A DNA stretch of 64,000 nt from Actinoallomurus sp963850195 (GCA_963850195.1 CAWKKD010000004.1:1-64000); one strand, 5' to 3'. Shown: positions 35,197 through 44,194, counted from the first letter of the stretch. Notes: generated from the sequence alone by a model not told the origin. Numbers and translations: made by a program.

Positions 35197-35580
35197 TCAG
35201 CCGACGACGGCGAGTGCGTCGATCTCGACCAGCATTCCCTCGGCGAGGCCCACGAACACCGTGGTACGCGCCGGGAAGGGCTCGGTCACGTAGTCCGCGT
35301 AGACCGCGTTCATCTCCGCGAAGTCCTCACGGCGCGTGAGGTAGACGCGCATCATCACGACGTCGTCGAAGCTCGCCCCGGCCTCCGTGAGGATGGCACG
35401 GACGTTGTTCAGGGTCTGCCGGGTCTGCTCGGCCACGGTCGTGCCGACGAACTCGCCGGTCGCGGGGTCGCCCGGCCCCTGGCCGGCGACCTGCAGGATG
35501 CCGCCCTTGCGAACGCCCTGGCTGTAGGTCGCGGCGGGCTCGGGTGCGTTCGACGTACGGATCGCGATCTTGTCACTCAT
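35197..35580 (-). CDS. RidA family enamine/imine deaminase
   Basis: A 127-residue protein from ATG 35580 (MSDKIAIRTSNAPEPAATYS). It has the RidA features GGILQVAGQGPGDPATGEF, TRQTLNNVRAILTEAGASFD and the closing PARTTVFVGLAEGMLVEIDA. The Arg that binds the imine carboxylate is in FPARTTV. RidA hydrolyses reactive 2-aminoacrylate and related imines made by PLP-dependent dehydratases. It lies divergent from a PLP-dependent D-amino-acid deaminase, a fitting partner. Confidence 0.88.
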   Translation of the reverse strand: MSDKIAIRTSNAPEPAATYSQGVRKGGILQVAGQGPGDPATGEFVGTTVAEQTRQTLNNVRAILTEAGASFDDVVMMRVYLTRREDFAEMNAVYADYVTEPFPARTTVFVGLAEGMLVEIDALAVVG

Positions 35581-35798
35581 ACGAAGTCTCATCTCCGGGT
35601 CCCGGACCGTGCGGCGACGATCCGCTGACACTCATAGAGGGGATGTTAATGGCTTACGGTACGAGACCGCCGGAACGGGTCGCGTGTCTCACCACGAAGA
35701 TCACCGACTGCGCCCGATGGATGAAGGGCATAGCGTGGCGTGGCACGGCGCCCGTACCAGCGGGTCGCACGTGACGCGAGACGAGGCGGTGGTCGTTG

Positions 35799-37034
35799 AT
35801 GGATGCCGACGCTCTACGCCGGCTGGGTGACGAGCGGATCGACTGGCGGTTCAAGGGGATCCCCGCCGACGCCGAGGGACTGACCGTCGCCGAACTGGCC
35901 GCCGAGCGCCGCGGCCTGCACGACGGAGGGTTCCACCCGCCGCTCGTCGTCCTGGACGAGCCCGCCCTGGCACACAACCTGGCGACGATGCGTGACTGGT
36001 GCGCCACCCAGGGCGTACGCCTCGCGCCGCACGGCAAGACCACGATGGCCCCGCAGCTGTTCGCCCGCCAGCTCGAGCACGGCGCGTGGGGGATCACGCT
36101 CGCCCACTTCGCCCAGCTCCGCGTCGCCCGCGCGTTCGGCGTGCGCACGGTGCTGCTGGCCAACCAGCTCGTGGACGCCGCCGCGCTGCGCTGGGTCGCG
36201 GCCGAGCTGGCGCGCGACCCGGACTTCCGGCTCCTGTGCATGGCCGACTCGGTACGCGGCGTGGAGCTGATGGCCGCCGGGCTGCGCGGCACCGAACGCC
36301 CCGTCGACGTGCTGGTGGAGCTCGGCGCGCCGGGCGGCCGGTGCGGCGCGCGCGACCTCGCCGCCGCGGGGGAAGTCGCGGACGCGGTCGTCAAGGCGGA
36401 CGGCCTGCGGCTCACGGGCGTGGGCGGCTACGAGGCCGCCGTCACGCACGACGGCGTCGAGCCCGGCGGGCTCGCCGACGTCGACCGCTACCTCCGTGAT
36501 CTGCGCCGTCTGGCCGAGGGGCTCGACCTGCCCGAGGACGCCGTGGTGAGCGCCGGCGGCAGCGCCTACTTCGACCAGGTCGCCGAGGTCCTCGCCGGTC
36601 TGAACCCGGTCCTGCGCAGCGGCGCCTACGTCACCCACGACGACGGCATGTACCGCGCGGTCTCGCCGTTCGGCCGCGGCGCCGGTACGCCCTTCCGGTC
36701 CGCGCTGCACGCCTGGTCGCAGGTGACCTCCCATCCCGAGCCGGGCCTCGCGCTGCTCACGCTGGGCCGCCGCGACGTCTCCTTCGACCAGGACCTGCCC
36801 GAACCCCACGTCGTACGCCACGCCGACGGCACCGAGACCTCCGCACGCGACAGCCACGTCAGCGCGCTCAACGACCAGCACGCGTTCCTGCGGGTCGGCG
36901 CGGACACCCGCGTCGAGGTGGGCGACTGGGTGGACTGCGGGCTGTCCCACCCGTGCACGGTCTTCGACAAGTGGCAGCTGCTGCCGGTCGTCGAGGAGGG
37001 CATCGTGACGGACCTCGTACGGACCTGGTTCTAG
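35799..37034 (+). CDS. DSD1-type PLP-dependent D-amino-acid deaminase/aldolase
   Basis: A 411-residue protein with an alanine-racemase-like N-terminal barrel. The PLP Lys is in VRLAPHGKTTMAPQLFARQL. Later segments are VLVELGAPGGRCGARD and VSAGGSAYFDQVAEV. The C-terminal domain has SHVSALNDQHAFLRV and the zinc-site-like GLSHPCTVFDKW, as in D-serine dehydratase DSD1 and D-threonine aldolase. The start ATG 35799 is preferred over the in-frame TTG one codon earlier. The D-aminoacylase gene follows 35 bases downstream, so the two probably form an operon for D-amino-acid use. Confidence 0.85.
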   Translation: MDADALRRLGDERIDWRFKGIPADAEGLTVAELAAERRGLHDGGFHPPLVVLDEPALAHNLATMRDWCATQGVRLAPHGKTTMAPQLFARQLEHGAWGITLAHFAQLRVARAFGVRTVLLANQLVDAAALRWVAAELARDPDFRLLCMADSVRGVELMAAGLRGTERPVDVLVELGAPGGRCGARDLAAAGEVADAVVKADGLRLTGVGGYEAAVTHDGVEPGGLADVDRYLRDLRRLAEGLDLPEDAVVSAGGSAYFDQVAEVLAGLNPVLRSGAYVTHDDGMYRAVSPFGRGAGTPFRSALHAWSQVTSHPEPGLALLTLGRRDVSFDQDLPEPHVVRHADGTETSARDSHVSALNDQHAFLRVGADTRVEVGDWVDCGLSHPCTVFDKWQLLPVVEEGIVTDLVRTWF

Positions 37035-37069
37035 GGGTGTCCGCTGAAGACCCACCGGAGGCCCCCTAG

Positions 37070-38647
37070 ATGGGTGTGGTGTTCCGCGGCGCGACGGTCG
37101 TCGACGGCGGCGGTGGCCCGGGCTTCCGCGCCGACGTCGCGGTGGAGGGCGGGCGGATCACCGAGATCGGCGGGCGGCCGAGCGCGCGCCGCATGGTCGA
37201 CGCGGACGGGCTGGTGCTGGCGCCCGGCTTCATCGACATGCACGCGCACTCCGACCTCGCGGTCCTGGCCGATCCCGCGCACACGGCGAAGGTCGCCCAG
37301 GGCGTCACGCTCGAGGTCCTCGGGCAGGACGGCCTGTCCTACGCTCCGGTCGACGACGCGACCCTGGGGCAGCTCCGCACGCAGCTCGCCGGCTGGAACG
37401 GTGACCCGCCCGGCTTCGCCTGGGACTGGCGGAACGTGGGGGACTACCTCGACCGGCTGGACCGCGGCATCGCCGTCAACGCCGCCTACCTGGTCCCGCA
37501 CGGCACCCTGCGGATGCTGCACGTCGGCTGGGACGACCGGCCGCCGGCCCCGGCCGAGCTGGACGCGATGCGCGCCACGCTCTCCCGCTCCCTCGAGGAG
37601 GGCGCGGCGGGCCTGTCCTCCGGCCTCACCTACGCGCCCGGCATGTACGCGGAGACCGCCGAGCTGACCGAGCTGTGCCGGGTGGTCGCCGCGCACGGCG
37701 GCTACCACTGCCCGCACCACCGCAGCTACGGGGCCGGCGCGCTCGCCGCGTACGAGGAGATGATCCGCGTCTCCCAGGAGTCGGGCTGTGCCCTGCACCT
37801 GGCGCACGCGACCATGAACTTCCCGCCCAACCGCGGCCGCGCCGCCGAGCTGCTCGACCTGGTCGACCGGTCCGGGTGCGACATCAGCCTCGACACCTAC
37901 CCCTACCTCCCGGGCGCGACCTCGCTGTCGGCCCTGCTGCCGAGCTGGGTCTTCGCGGGCGGCCTCGACGCGGTACGCGCACGGCTGTGCGAACCCGCCG
38001 CGCGGGACCGGATGCGAGTCGCCATCGAGGACGCCGGCTCCGACGGCGCCCACGGCGTGCCGATCGACTGGACGGCCATCGAGGTGAACGGCGTGCGGCA
38101 CCCGGCCAACGCCACCGAGCTGGGCCGGATCGCCGACACGGCGCGGCGCACCGGCCGCGCGCCCTTCGACGTCTTCGCGGACCTGCTGGTCGCCGACGAC
38201 CTCGGCGCGTCCTGCCTCATGCACGTCGGCGACGAGGCCAACGTGCGCGCGATCATGCGGCACCCGGCCCACACCGGCGGAAGCGACGGGCTGCTCACCG
38301 GCGAACGCCCGCACCCCCGCGCGTACGGGACGTTCCCGCGCTACCTCGGCCACTACGCGCGCGAGCAGGGCGTGCTGGGCCTGGAGGAGTGCGTCGCGCA
38401 TCTCACCGGCCGCCCGGCCCGGCGGCTGCGGCTGCGCGACCGCGGGCTCGTACGGACCGGGTACGCCGCGGACCTCGTGCTGTTCGACCCGCGTACGGTC
38501 GCCGAGCGCGCGACCTACGACGACCCGCGCCGTACGCCGGACGGCATCCCCTACGTGCTGGTGAACGGCGAATTCGTGATCGACGACGGGCGGCGGACCG
38601 CCGCGCTGCCCGGGCGTTCGGTCAGGCGGCGGCGCGCCTCACGATGA
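37070..38647 (+). CDS. N-acyl-D-amino-acid deacylase (amidohydrolase family)
   Basis: A 525-residue D-aminoacylase. The metal-binding HxH is in APGFIDMHAHSDLAVLADPA. The region of the second metal ligand reads LEVLGQDGLSYAPV; the Cys of the usual GNCG is replaced by Asp. Further sites are HCPHHRSYG, LHLAHATMNFPPN and LMHVGDEANV, then TGGSDGLLTGERPHPRAYGT. It removes acyl groups from N-acyl-D-amino acids in the cytosol. It lies downstream of the D-amino-acid deaminase. Its 3' end overlaps the convergent SDR gene by nine bases. Confidence 0.85.
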   Translation: MGVVFRGATVVDGGGGPGFRADVAVEGGRITEIGGRPSARRMVDADGLVLAPGFIDMHAHSDLAVLADPAHTAKVAQGVTLEVLGQDGLSYAPVDDATLGQLRTQLAGWNGDPPGFAWDWRNVGDYLDRLDRGIAVNAAYLVPHGTLRMLHVGWDDRPPAPAELDAMRATLSRSLEEGAAGLSSGLTYAPGMYAETAELTELCRVVAAHGGYHCPHHRSYGAGALAAYEEMIRVSQESGCALHLAHATMNFPPNRGRAAELLDLVDRSGCDISLDTYPYLPGATSLSALLPSWVFAGGLDAVRARLCEPAARDRMRVAIEDAGSDGAHGVPIDWTAIEVNGVRHPANATELGRIADTARRTGRAPFDVFADLLVADDLGASCLMHVGDEANVRAIMRHPAHTGGSDGLLTGERPHPRAYGTFPRYLGHYAREQGVLGLEECVAHLTGRPARRLRLRDRGLVRTGYAADLVLFDPRTVAERATYDDPRRTPDGIPYVLVNGEFVIDDGRRTAALPGRSVRRRRASR

Positions 38648-39400
38648 GGTGCCCAGGATGTCGTCGGTCATCCGCCGGTTGCCGGCCAGCAGGCCGCCGT
38701 CGACGGGCAGCGTCACGCCGGTGATCCACGCGGCGTCTTCGGAGGCCAGGAACGCCACGGCCGCCGCCACGTCCTCGGGCCGTCCGACGCGGTTCATCGG
38801 GTACCAGCCGCCGAGCCGGTCGAGCAGCCCCGGTTCGCGGCGGGAACGCCTGTCCCAGCTCGGGGTGCGGACCGTGCCGGGCGCGACCGCGTTGCAGCGC
38901 ACGCCGTCCGGCCCGTGGCGTACCGCGACGCTCCGGGTCAGGCTGAGCACACCCGCCTTCGCCGCGCTGTAGGCCTCGTTGCCGAAGTCCGCGAGGCCGT
39001 TGACCGAGGCGACGTTGACGATCGCGCCGCTCCCGCGCCGCACCATGCCCGGCAGCACCGCCTGCGTGCACAGGAACGTCCCCTTGAGCGTCAGGTCGAG
39101 GTCGTGCGTCCACTGCTCCTCGGTGACGTCGGTGAACGCCGCGTCCGTGCACCCGCCCACGTTGTTGACCAGCACGTCCACCGGAAGGTCCGTGAGGAGG
39201 GCACGGACGCTCGCCCGGTCGGTGACGTCGAGCACCTCGGCGCGCGCGCCGGGGATCTCCTCCGCCGTACGCCGCGCTTCGTCGGCGTCGATCTCGGCGA
39301 CCACCACCCGTGCGCCCTCGGCACCGAACCGGGTGGCGATGGCGCGGCCGATGCCCGCGCCCGCACCCGTGACGACCACGACGCGCTCTGAGAACCGCAT
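38639..39400 (-). CDS. Short-chain dehydrogenase/reductase
   Basis: A 253-residue SDR from ATG 39400 (MRFSERVVVVTGAGAGIGRA). The cofactor motif is TGAGAGIG, followed by VVVAEIDADEARR, whose Glu/Asp after the second strand suggests NAD preference. LVNNVGG, a catalytic Ser in IVNVASVNGLADFG, YSAAKAG and the C-terminal WITGVTLPVDGGLLAGN complete the classical pattern. The substrate is not predictable. It is monocistronic and convergent with the D-aminoacylase gene. Confidence 0.9.
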   Translation of the reverse strand: MRFSERVVVVTGAGAGIGRAIATRFGAEGARVVVAEIDADEARRTAEEIPGARAEVLDVTDRASVRALLTDLPVDVLVNNVGGCTDAAFTDVTEEQWTHDLDLTLKGTFLCTQAVLPGMVRRGSGAIVNVASVNGLADFGNEAYSAAKAGVLSLTRSVAVRHGPDGVRCNAVAPGTVRTPSWDRRSRREPGLLDRLGGWYPMNRVGRPEDVAAAVAFLASEDAAWITGVTLPVDGGLLAGNRRMTDDILGTSS

Positions 39401-39483
39401 CCCCCGATGATGCACCCGCGCGCCACGGATCTCACCGTCAGGGGCCTGGCGGACTGTAGGTCATCAGGCAATAGGCTCAGCCC

Positions 39484-40224
39484 ATGGTCGGCGAATGGGT
39501 CCGTGAGGCGGCTTCGGTGACCGTGCTCACCGGGGCGGGCATCAGCACCGAGAGCGGCATTCCGGACTTCCGGGGACCGCAGGGCGTGTGGACGAAGGAC
39601 CCCAAGGCGGAGGCCATGTCCACCCTCGACGTCTACGTCGCCGACCCCGGCGTACGCCGTCGCGCGTGGCGGGCACGGCACGACCATCCCGCCTGGAGCG
39701 CGGAGCCGAACGCCGGGCACGCCGCGCTGGTCGCGCTGGAGCGCCAGGGGCGGCTGCGGGCGATCGTCACGCAGAACATCGACGGGCTGCACCAGAAGGC
39801 GGGCTCGGACCCCGCGCTGGTCATCGAGGTGCACGGCACCATGCACCACGCCGAGTGCCTGACCTGCGGGCTGCGTACCCCGATGCCCGAGGTCCTCGCG
39901 CGGCTCGACGCGGGCGAGGAGGACCCGGAGTGCCTCGAGTGCGGCGGCATCCAGAAGTCCGCCACGATCTCGTTCGGGCAGGAGCTGCGGCAGGACGTCT
40001 TCAGGGCCGCGGTACGTGCGGCGCGCCGGTGCGAGGTGTTCATCGCGGTCGGTTCCTCACTCGGCGTGCAGCCCGCGGCGGGGCTGTGCATCGAGGCGGT
40101 CGAGCACGGTGCGCGCCTGGTGATCATCAACGCGCAGGAGACCCCGTACGACCGGGTGGCCGAGGCCGTGATCCGTGAACCGATCGGACGTGCGCTTCCT
40201 GCGCTCTTGTCAGAAACGCCTTGA
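39484..40224 (+). CDS. NAD-dependent protein deacylase, sirtuin
   Basis: A 246-residue Sir2-family protein. NAD-binding motifs are VTVLTGAGISTESGIPDFRG and VTQNIDGLHQKAG; the catalytic His is in IEVHGTMHHAEC. The zinc site is formed by CLTC and, about 33 residues later, CLEC. Next come ISFGQELR and the adenine-loop VGSSLGVQPAAG. It removes acyl groups from protein lysines, such as acyl-CoA synthetases. The start ATG 39484 is divergent from the SDR gene, with 83 bases between them. Confidence 0.92.
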   Translation: MVGEWVREAASVTVLTGAGISTESGIPDFRGPQGVWTKDPKAEAMSTLDVYVADPGVRRRAWRARHDHPAWSAEPNAGHAALVALERQGRLRAIVTQNIDGLHQKAGSDPALVIEVHGTMHHAECLTCGLRTPMPEVLARLDAGEEDPECLECGGIQKSATISFGQELRQDVFRAAVRAARRCEVFIAVGSSLGVQPAAGLCIEAVEHGARLVIINAQETPYDRVAEAVIREPIGRALPALLSETP

Positions 40225-40315
40225 CGGCGAATCACACGGGTGTGGTCAGGGCCCCCTTCCGCTGCGGGGTGTCTTGGTGTCATGCTCTGACGCAGCACAT
40301 AACAAGGAGGAGTTG

Positions 40316-41266
40316 ATGGGCGACCCTGGGGACGGCGAGCCGCCTTCCCTCACCGCCGGAGACAGGATCGCCGTCGTCGCTCCCAGCGGCCCCGTCGACC
40401 CGGCGCGCCTGGAGCGCGGCTGCGCCGTGCTGAGCGGGTTCGGACTCGAGGTCCTGGTCGGTGAGCACGTCCTCGACCGTTCTCCCGCGGGCCTCGCCCA
40501 TCTCGCCGGCGCCGACGCGGACCGGGCCGCCGACCTGCAACAGGCGTGGTGCGACCCGGACATCGCCGCGGTCTTCTGTGCGCGCGGCGGCTACGGGGCC
40601 GTACGGACCCTCGACCACCTCGACTGGACCGCGATGCGCGGCGCCGCGCCCAAGCTCCTGCACGGCTCCAGCGACATCACCGCCCTGCACGCGGCGTTCG
40701 GCCGCCGGCTGGGCGTGGCGACCTCGTTCGGGCCGATGATCGCCACCTCGATCGCCGACGAGGAGCCGGAGGTGATCGCCGACCTGCGCGCGTGGGTTCT
40801 CGGCGACGGCGCCGTCCTGACCGGTACCCACGCGCCGCGCGGCGGTCGGGTCTCGGCCACGCTGACCGGCGGCAATCTCACCCTTTTGACCTCCATGCTC
40901 GGCACGCCGCACGCACCCGAGCCCGCGGCGGGCCGGGTGGCCTTCCTCGAGGACATCGAGGAACCGCCCTACCGGGTCGACCGGATGCTCACGCAGCTCC
41001 TGCAGGCGGGCTGGTTCGACGGCGTCGCGGGGATCGCGCTCGGCACCTGGGTGGGCTGCGGCGACCTCGCGGCGGTGTTCGCGGACCGCCTCACCCCGCT
41101 GGGCGTACCGATCCTGGCGGGCCTCCCGGTCGGGCACGGCCCCGACCAGCGGACGCTGCGCCTCGGCGTGCCCGTGACGCTCGACGCCGACGCGCTGGTG
41201 CTGGACCCGACCTCGGCACGGCCCACAAGGCCGTCGAAGGCCCTCGCGGGCGAGGAGACGCATTGA
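40316..41266 (+). CDS. LD-carboxypeptidase, peptidase S66 (muropeptide)
   Basis: A 316-residue enzyme starting at ATG 40316 after a perfect AAGGAGGAG. The Ser-Glu-His triad of family S66 is visible: Ser in LLHGSSDITALH, Glu in VAFLEDIEEPPYRVDRML and His in ILAGLPVGHGPDQRTL. The N-terminal GDRIAVVAPSGPVDPARL and CARGGYGAVRTLDHLDW are also typical. Such enzymes remove the terminal D-Ala from cytosolic muropeptide tetrapeptides during wall recycling. The stop overlaps the next gene by four bases. Confidence 0.88.
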   Translation: MGDPGDGEPPSLTAGDRIAVVAPSGPVDPARLERGCAVLSGFGLEVLVGEHVLDRSPAGLAHLAGADADRAADLQQAWCDPDIAAVFCARGGYGAVRTLDHLDWTAMRGAAPKLLHGSSDITALHAAFGRRLGVATSFGPMIATSIADEEPEVIADLRAWVLGDGAVLTGTHAPRGGRVSATLTGGNLTLLTSMLGTPHAPEPAAGRVAFLEDIEEPPYRVDRMLTQLLQAGWFDGVAGIALGTWVGCGDLAAVFADRLTPLGVPILAGLPVGHGPDQRTLRLGVPVTLDADALVLDPTSARPTRPSKALAGEETH

Positions 41267-42126
41267 CCACATTCGAGAGGCGCGACCGTCGTCAGGCGGC
41301 GGCCGACGGCGACGACCCGGCGCTCGACTCGCTGGTCGTGCTGGTGGCGGAGAGCCACGGCTACACCTGCCGTCCGGTGCCCAGCGACGTCATGCTGCTC
41401 GACGGCCCGCATCGGCTGCACATCGGCATGCGCAACCTCCGTCAGCTCGCCCGCCAGGTGCCGCGCGACGACTGGCCCGCGCTGGTCGCCGATCACGTCG
41501 GCACGATCATCACGGCCATCGAGGAGCCGCTCGACCTGCACGACTTCGCGCTCGTACGGAGCCTGCTGCGCTCGCGCGTCTACCCCGTCGAGGCGCGTAC
41601 GGGCCGGCTCATCTCGCGGCCGTTCGCCCCAGGCCTGATCGAGGCGGTCGTCGCCGACACGCCGACGACCGTGCGCACCGTGGTCACCGACGACGCCCGC
41701 ACCTGGCCGGTGACGATCGACGAGCTGTTCAAGGTGGCACGGGACGGCGTACGCGGCGACGGACCGCTGGAGTGCGACGTCATCGACGACACCGGCATCC
41801 GCGTGCTGGAGGGCTCGACGTTCTACGCCGCGACCCACCTCGCCTGGCTGGAGTCCTACCTCGATCCCGGACCGCACGGCGCGCTCGCCATCGCGCCCAC
41901 CCGGAGCACGATCGCGGCCTGCGCGATCCGCAAGGACACCGCGGCGATCACCGCCGAGCGCCTGCACGCCTTCGCGCGCGACGCCTACGAGGACGGTCCT
42001 GGCTCGCTGAGCCCCGACCTGTTCTGGTGGCGCGAAGGCCGGCTCACGCTGCTCGAGGCGCGTCACGACGGGCAGCGCGTCCGCCTGCCCGCCGACTTCC
42101 TGCGGTTCATCGAGGCACTCGCCTGA
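41263..42126 (+). CDS. Conserved protein of unknown function, coupled to the LD-carboxypeptidase
   Basis: A 287-residue protein starting with TTG 41263, whose last two bases overlap the TGA of the LD-carboxypeptidase (TTGA). It reads GDDPALDSLVVLVAESHGYT, then LHIGMRNLRQLARQVPRDDW and WPVTIDELFKVARDGVRGDG. No membrane segment, signal or known catalytic motif stands out. I do not recognise the family. Longer starts upstream lie within the overlapping enzyme gene and are artefacts. Coupling suggests co-expression with muropeptide recycling. Confidence 0.65.
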   Translation: MTTFERRDRRQAAADGDDPALDSLVVLVAESHGYTCRPVPSDVMLLDGPHRLHIGMRNLRQLARQVPRDDWPALVADHVGTIITAIEEPLDLHDFALVRSLLRSRVYPVEARTGRLISRPFAPGLIEAVVADTPTTVRTVVTDDARTWPVTIDELFKVARDGVRGDGPLECDVIDDTGIRVLEGSTFYAATHLAWLESYLDPGPHGALAIAPTRSTIAACAIRKDTAAITAERLHAFARDAYEDGPGSLSPDLFWWREGRLTLLEARHDGQRVRLPADFLRFIEALA

Positions 42127-42173
42127 GCGGCCCCGTCACGTAGGCTCAGGGGCCTGAGCCGAGGAGCCGTCCG

Positions 42174-43022
42174 ATGCCCGATCCCCGAGTCCTCCTGACC
42201 GGTCTCGCGTACGGCGAGTCGCCCCGCTGGCACGACGGACGGCTGTGGTTCTCCAACTGGGGGACCCAGGAGATCGTCGCCGTCGGCGAGGACGGCGCCG
42301 CCGAGGTCGTGGCGCGGGTCCCGACGACCATCCCGTACTCCATCGACTGGCTGCCCGACGGTCGGCTGCTCGTCGTGTCGGGCCCCGAGGCGCTCCTCCT
42401 GCGCCAGGAGGCCGACGGGTCGCTGGTGACCCACGCCGACCTGAGCGGCGTCGCGGGCGGCTTCAACGAGGTCGTCGTCGACGGCAGGGGCCACGTGTAC
42501 GTCAACGGCGGAGGCTTCGACCTGATGGCCGGTGAGGAGTACACCCCGGGCGTCATCGCCCTGGTCACCCCCGACGGCGCGGTCCGGCGTGTCGCCGACG
42601 GCATCGCCTTCGGCAACGGCATGGCCGTGACGCCCGACGGCGCGACGCTGATCGTCGCCGAGTCCTACGGCCGGCGGCTCACCGCCTTCGACATCGGCAC
42701 CGACGGCGGCCTGTCGAACCGCCGGGTATGGGCCGACCTCGGCACCGGCGTGCCCGACGGCATCTGCGTCGACGCCGAGAACGCCGTCTGGTACGCCGAC
42801 GTGCCCGGCCGCCGCTGCGTACGCGTCCGCGAGGGCGGCGAGGTGCTCCAGACGGTCGAGGCCGACCGCGGTTGCTTCGCCTGCATGCTCGGCGGCGCCG
42901 ACGGCCGGACCCTGTTCGTCATGGCCGCGGAGTGGCGCGGCATCGACCACATGTTCGACGAGGCCCGCACCGGACGGGTCCTCGTCACCGACGCCCCGGC
43001 CCCCGCCGCAGGACGCCCCTGA
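42174..43022 (+). CDS. SMP-30/gluconolactonase-like hydrolase
   Basis: A 282-residue six-bladed propeller. The start ATG 42174 is followed by LLTGLAYGESPRWHDGRLWF, the family's metal-binding Glu in GESPRW. Further metal-site and propeller residues are GGFNEVVVDGRGHVYVNGGG, FGNGMAVTPDGATLIVAESY and DGICVDAENAVWYADV. Members hydrolyse sugar lactones and other lactones or esters. No signal peptide. The stop codon touches a large hairpin structure. Confidence 0.85.
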   Translation: MPDPRVLLTGLAYGESPRWHDGRLWFSNWGTQEIVAVGEDGAAEVVARVPTTIPYSIDWLPDGRLLVVSGPEALLLRQEADGSLVTHADLSGVAGGFNEVVVDGRGHVYVNGGGFDLMAGEEYTPGVIALVTPDGAVRRVADGIAFGNGMAVTPDGATLIVAESYGRRLTAFDIGTDGGLSNRRVWADLGTGVPDGICVDAENAVWYADVPGRRCVRVREGGEVLQTVEADRGCFACMLGGADGRTLFVMAAEWRGIDHMFDEARTGRVLVTDAPAPAAGRP

Positions 43023-43184
43023 GAGATTGTTGGGGAGCCCTCGTCCGTCGCGAGCGGCGGGCCAGGGGGCGCGTCGCGAGGCGGAGGAGGGAGTCGGCCT
43101 GGTGTCGGCCGGCGACCGACGACAACGCGGCGAGCCGTCGTCTGGGTGCCGCGCAGTAGGGCATGGGGCTCCCCAACAGTCTCT
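43022..43184 (+). repeat. Expanded variant of the terminator repeat
   Basis: AGAGATTGTTGGGGAGCCC (43022-43040) and GGGCTCCCCAACAGTCTCT (43166-43184) pair at 18 of 19 positions but are separated by about 125 GC-rich bases instead of ten. The right part GCATGGGGCTCCCCAACAGT is the same as in the hairpin at 32856-32893. It fills the gap between the convergent SMP-30 and AhpD-like genes. Confidence 0.7.
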
Positions 43185-43203
43185 GACCCTAAGGCGTGTC
43201 CGG

Positions 43204-43785
43204 CTACCGGTAGCCACGCTTGAGCAGGTACTCGGCGCCAGCCTCGAAGCCCTCGGGGCTGAGCAGTTCGAAGCCGAAGGCGTCGGCGAGCCGGGTCGTG
43301 GTGTTGAAGGCGGCGCAGACCGCCAGCGCGTCCTGGACCTGCCCGGGTGAGACACCGGCGGCCAGCACCTCGCGCATGTCCTCGGCGCCGGCCTTTCCCT
43401 CGCGGGTCAGCGTGCCGAGCATCCGCAGCGTCGCCCGTAGCGGCTCTTCGATGGGGGCCGACTCCAGGTCGGCCAGCACCGCCGCGACCCGTGGCCCGTC
43501 CTGGTACGCCTGCCGTGCGGTCGCGGTGTGCGCGCCGACGCAGAACGCCGACGCGTTCACCGTGGACACGTAGGCCGCCATCAGCTCCCGGTCGCCCACC
43601 GACCAGGCGGACGGCCCGCGCATCGCCTCGTGGGTGAACTCCTTGGCGCGGGCGCCGTAGAAGTCGGGCCGGTAGAAGACCAGCTTGGCGGCGTCCGGCA
43701 CCGGGTGCCCGGAGAAACGCCGGATCAGCGCGAACAGCAGCCTGGTCCGGAGGCCGTAGCCGTGGTCGAGGATGTCAAGCCGCAT
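43204..43785 (-). CDS. AhpD/carboxymuconolactone-decarboxylase-like protein 1
   Basis: A 193-residue alkylhydroperoxidase-like protein. The redox motif is SAFCVGAHTATARQ: one Cys and a His four residues later, with the first Cys of CxxC replaced by Ala. It has AAKLVFYRPDFYGARAKEFT in the N-terminal half and a second half with REVLAAGVSPGQVQDALAVC. It may reduce peroxides or bind small molecules. The start ATG 43785 lies inside the end of the upstream gene (overlap 11 bases), so the two are coupled. Confidence 0.75.
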   Translation of the reverse strand: MRLDILDHGYGLRTRLLFALIRRFSGHPVPDAAKLVFYRPDFYGARAKEFTHEAMRGPSAWSVGDRELMAAYVSTVNASAFCVGAHTATARQAYQDGPRVAAVLADLESAPIEEPLRATLRMLGTLTREGKAGAEDMREVLAAGVSPGQVQDALAVCAAFNTTTRLADAFGFELLSPEGFEAGAEYLLKRGYR

Positions 43786-44146
43786 GATCCGGCCTTCCCG
43801 TCGCCTCGGCCAGGGCCGCCAGCCCGGCCTCGTACAGCCGGGTGGACCGGCCGAGGGCGGCGCAGACCACCAGTTCGAAGACCTGGTCCTCGGTGCAGCC
43901 CGACGCCTTCGCCGCGGCCAGGTCCTCCTCGGTGACCTCCGACGTCCGGTCGGCGACCTTGCCGATCAGCGCGTCCAGCGGCGGCGAGAGGCCGTCGTTG
44001 GCGAAGGCCCGCGCTCGCTGCTCCGCGGACGCCCTGCCTTCCCCGTTCAGCACGCGATCCACCAACGCTCGGTGCGCTGCTCGCTTCTTGTCCTCATCCG
44101 GCACGGCGCTCTCCGTCTCCTTCGCAACCGGGCTGTCCGCCCTCAT
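43775..44146 (-). CDS. AhpD/carboxymuconolactone-decarboxylase-like protein 2
   Basis: A 123-residue product if started at ATG 44146; TTG 44188 and ATG 44150 (out of frame) make the start uncertain. It contains KRAAHRALVDRVLNGEGRAS, LSPPLDALIGKVADRTSEV and EDQVFELVVCAALGRSTRLY. The last segment carries the lone Cys where AhpD proteins have the helix-2 active site, so peroxidase activity is doubtful. It overlaps AhpD-like protein 1 and probably forms a heteromeric pair with it. Confidence 0.65.
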   Translation of the reverse strand: MRADSPVAKETESAVPDEDKKRAAHRALVDRVLNGEGRASAEQRARAFANDGLSPPLDALIGKVADRTSEVTEEDLAAAKASGCTEDQVFELVVCAALGRSTRLYEAGLAALAEATGRPDHAA

Positions 44147-44194
44147 GCATAAGACGTTCGGCGCGCCACCGAACGTGACACGCGGCAAGGGGGA

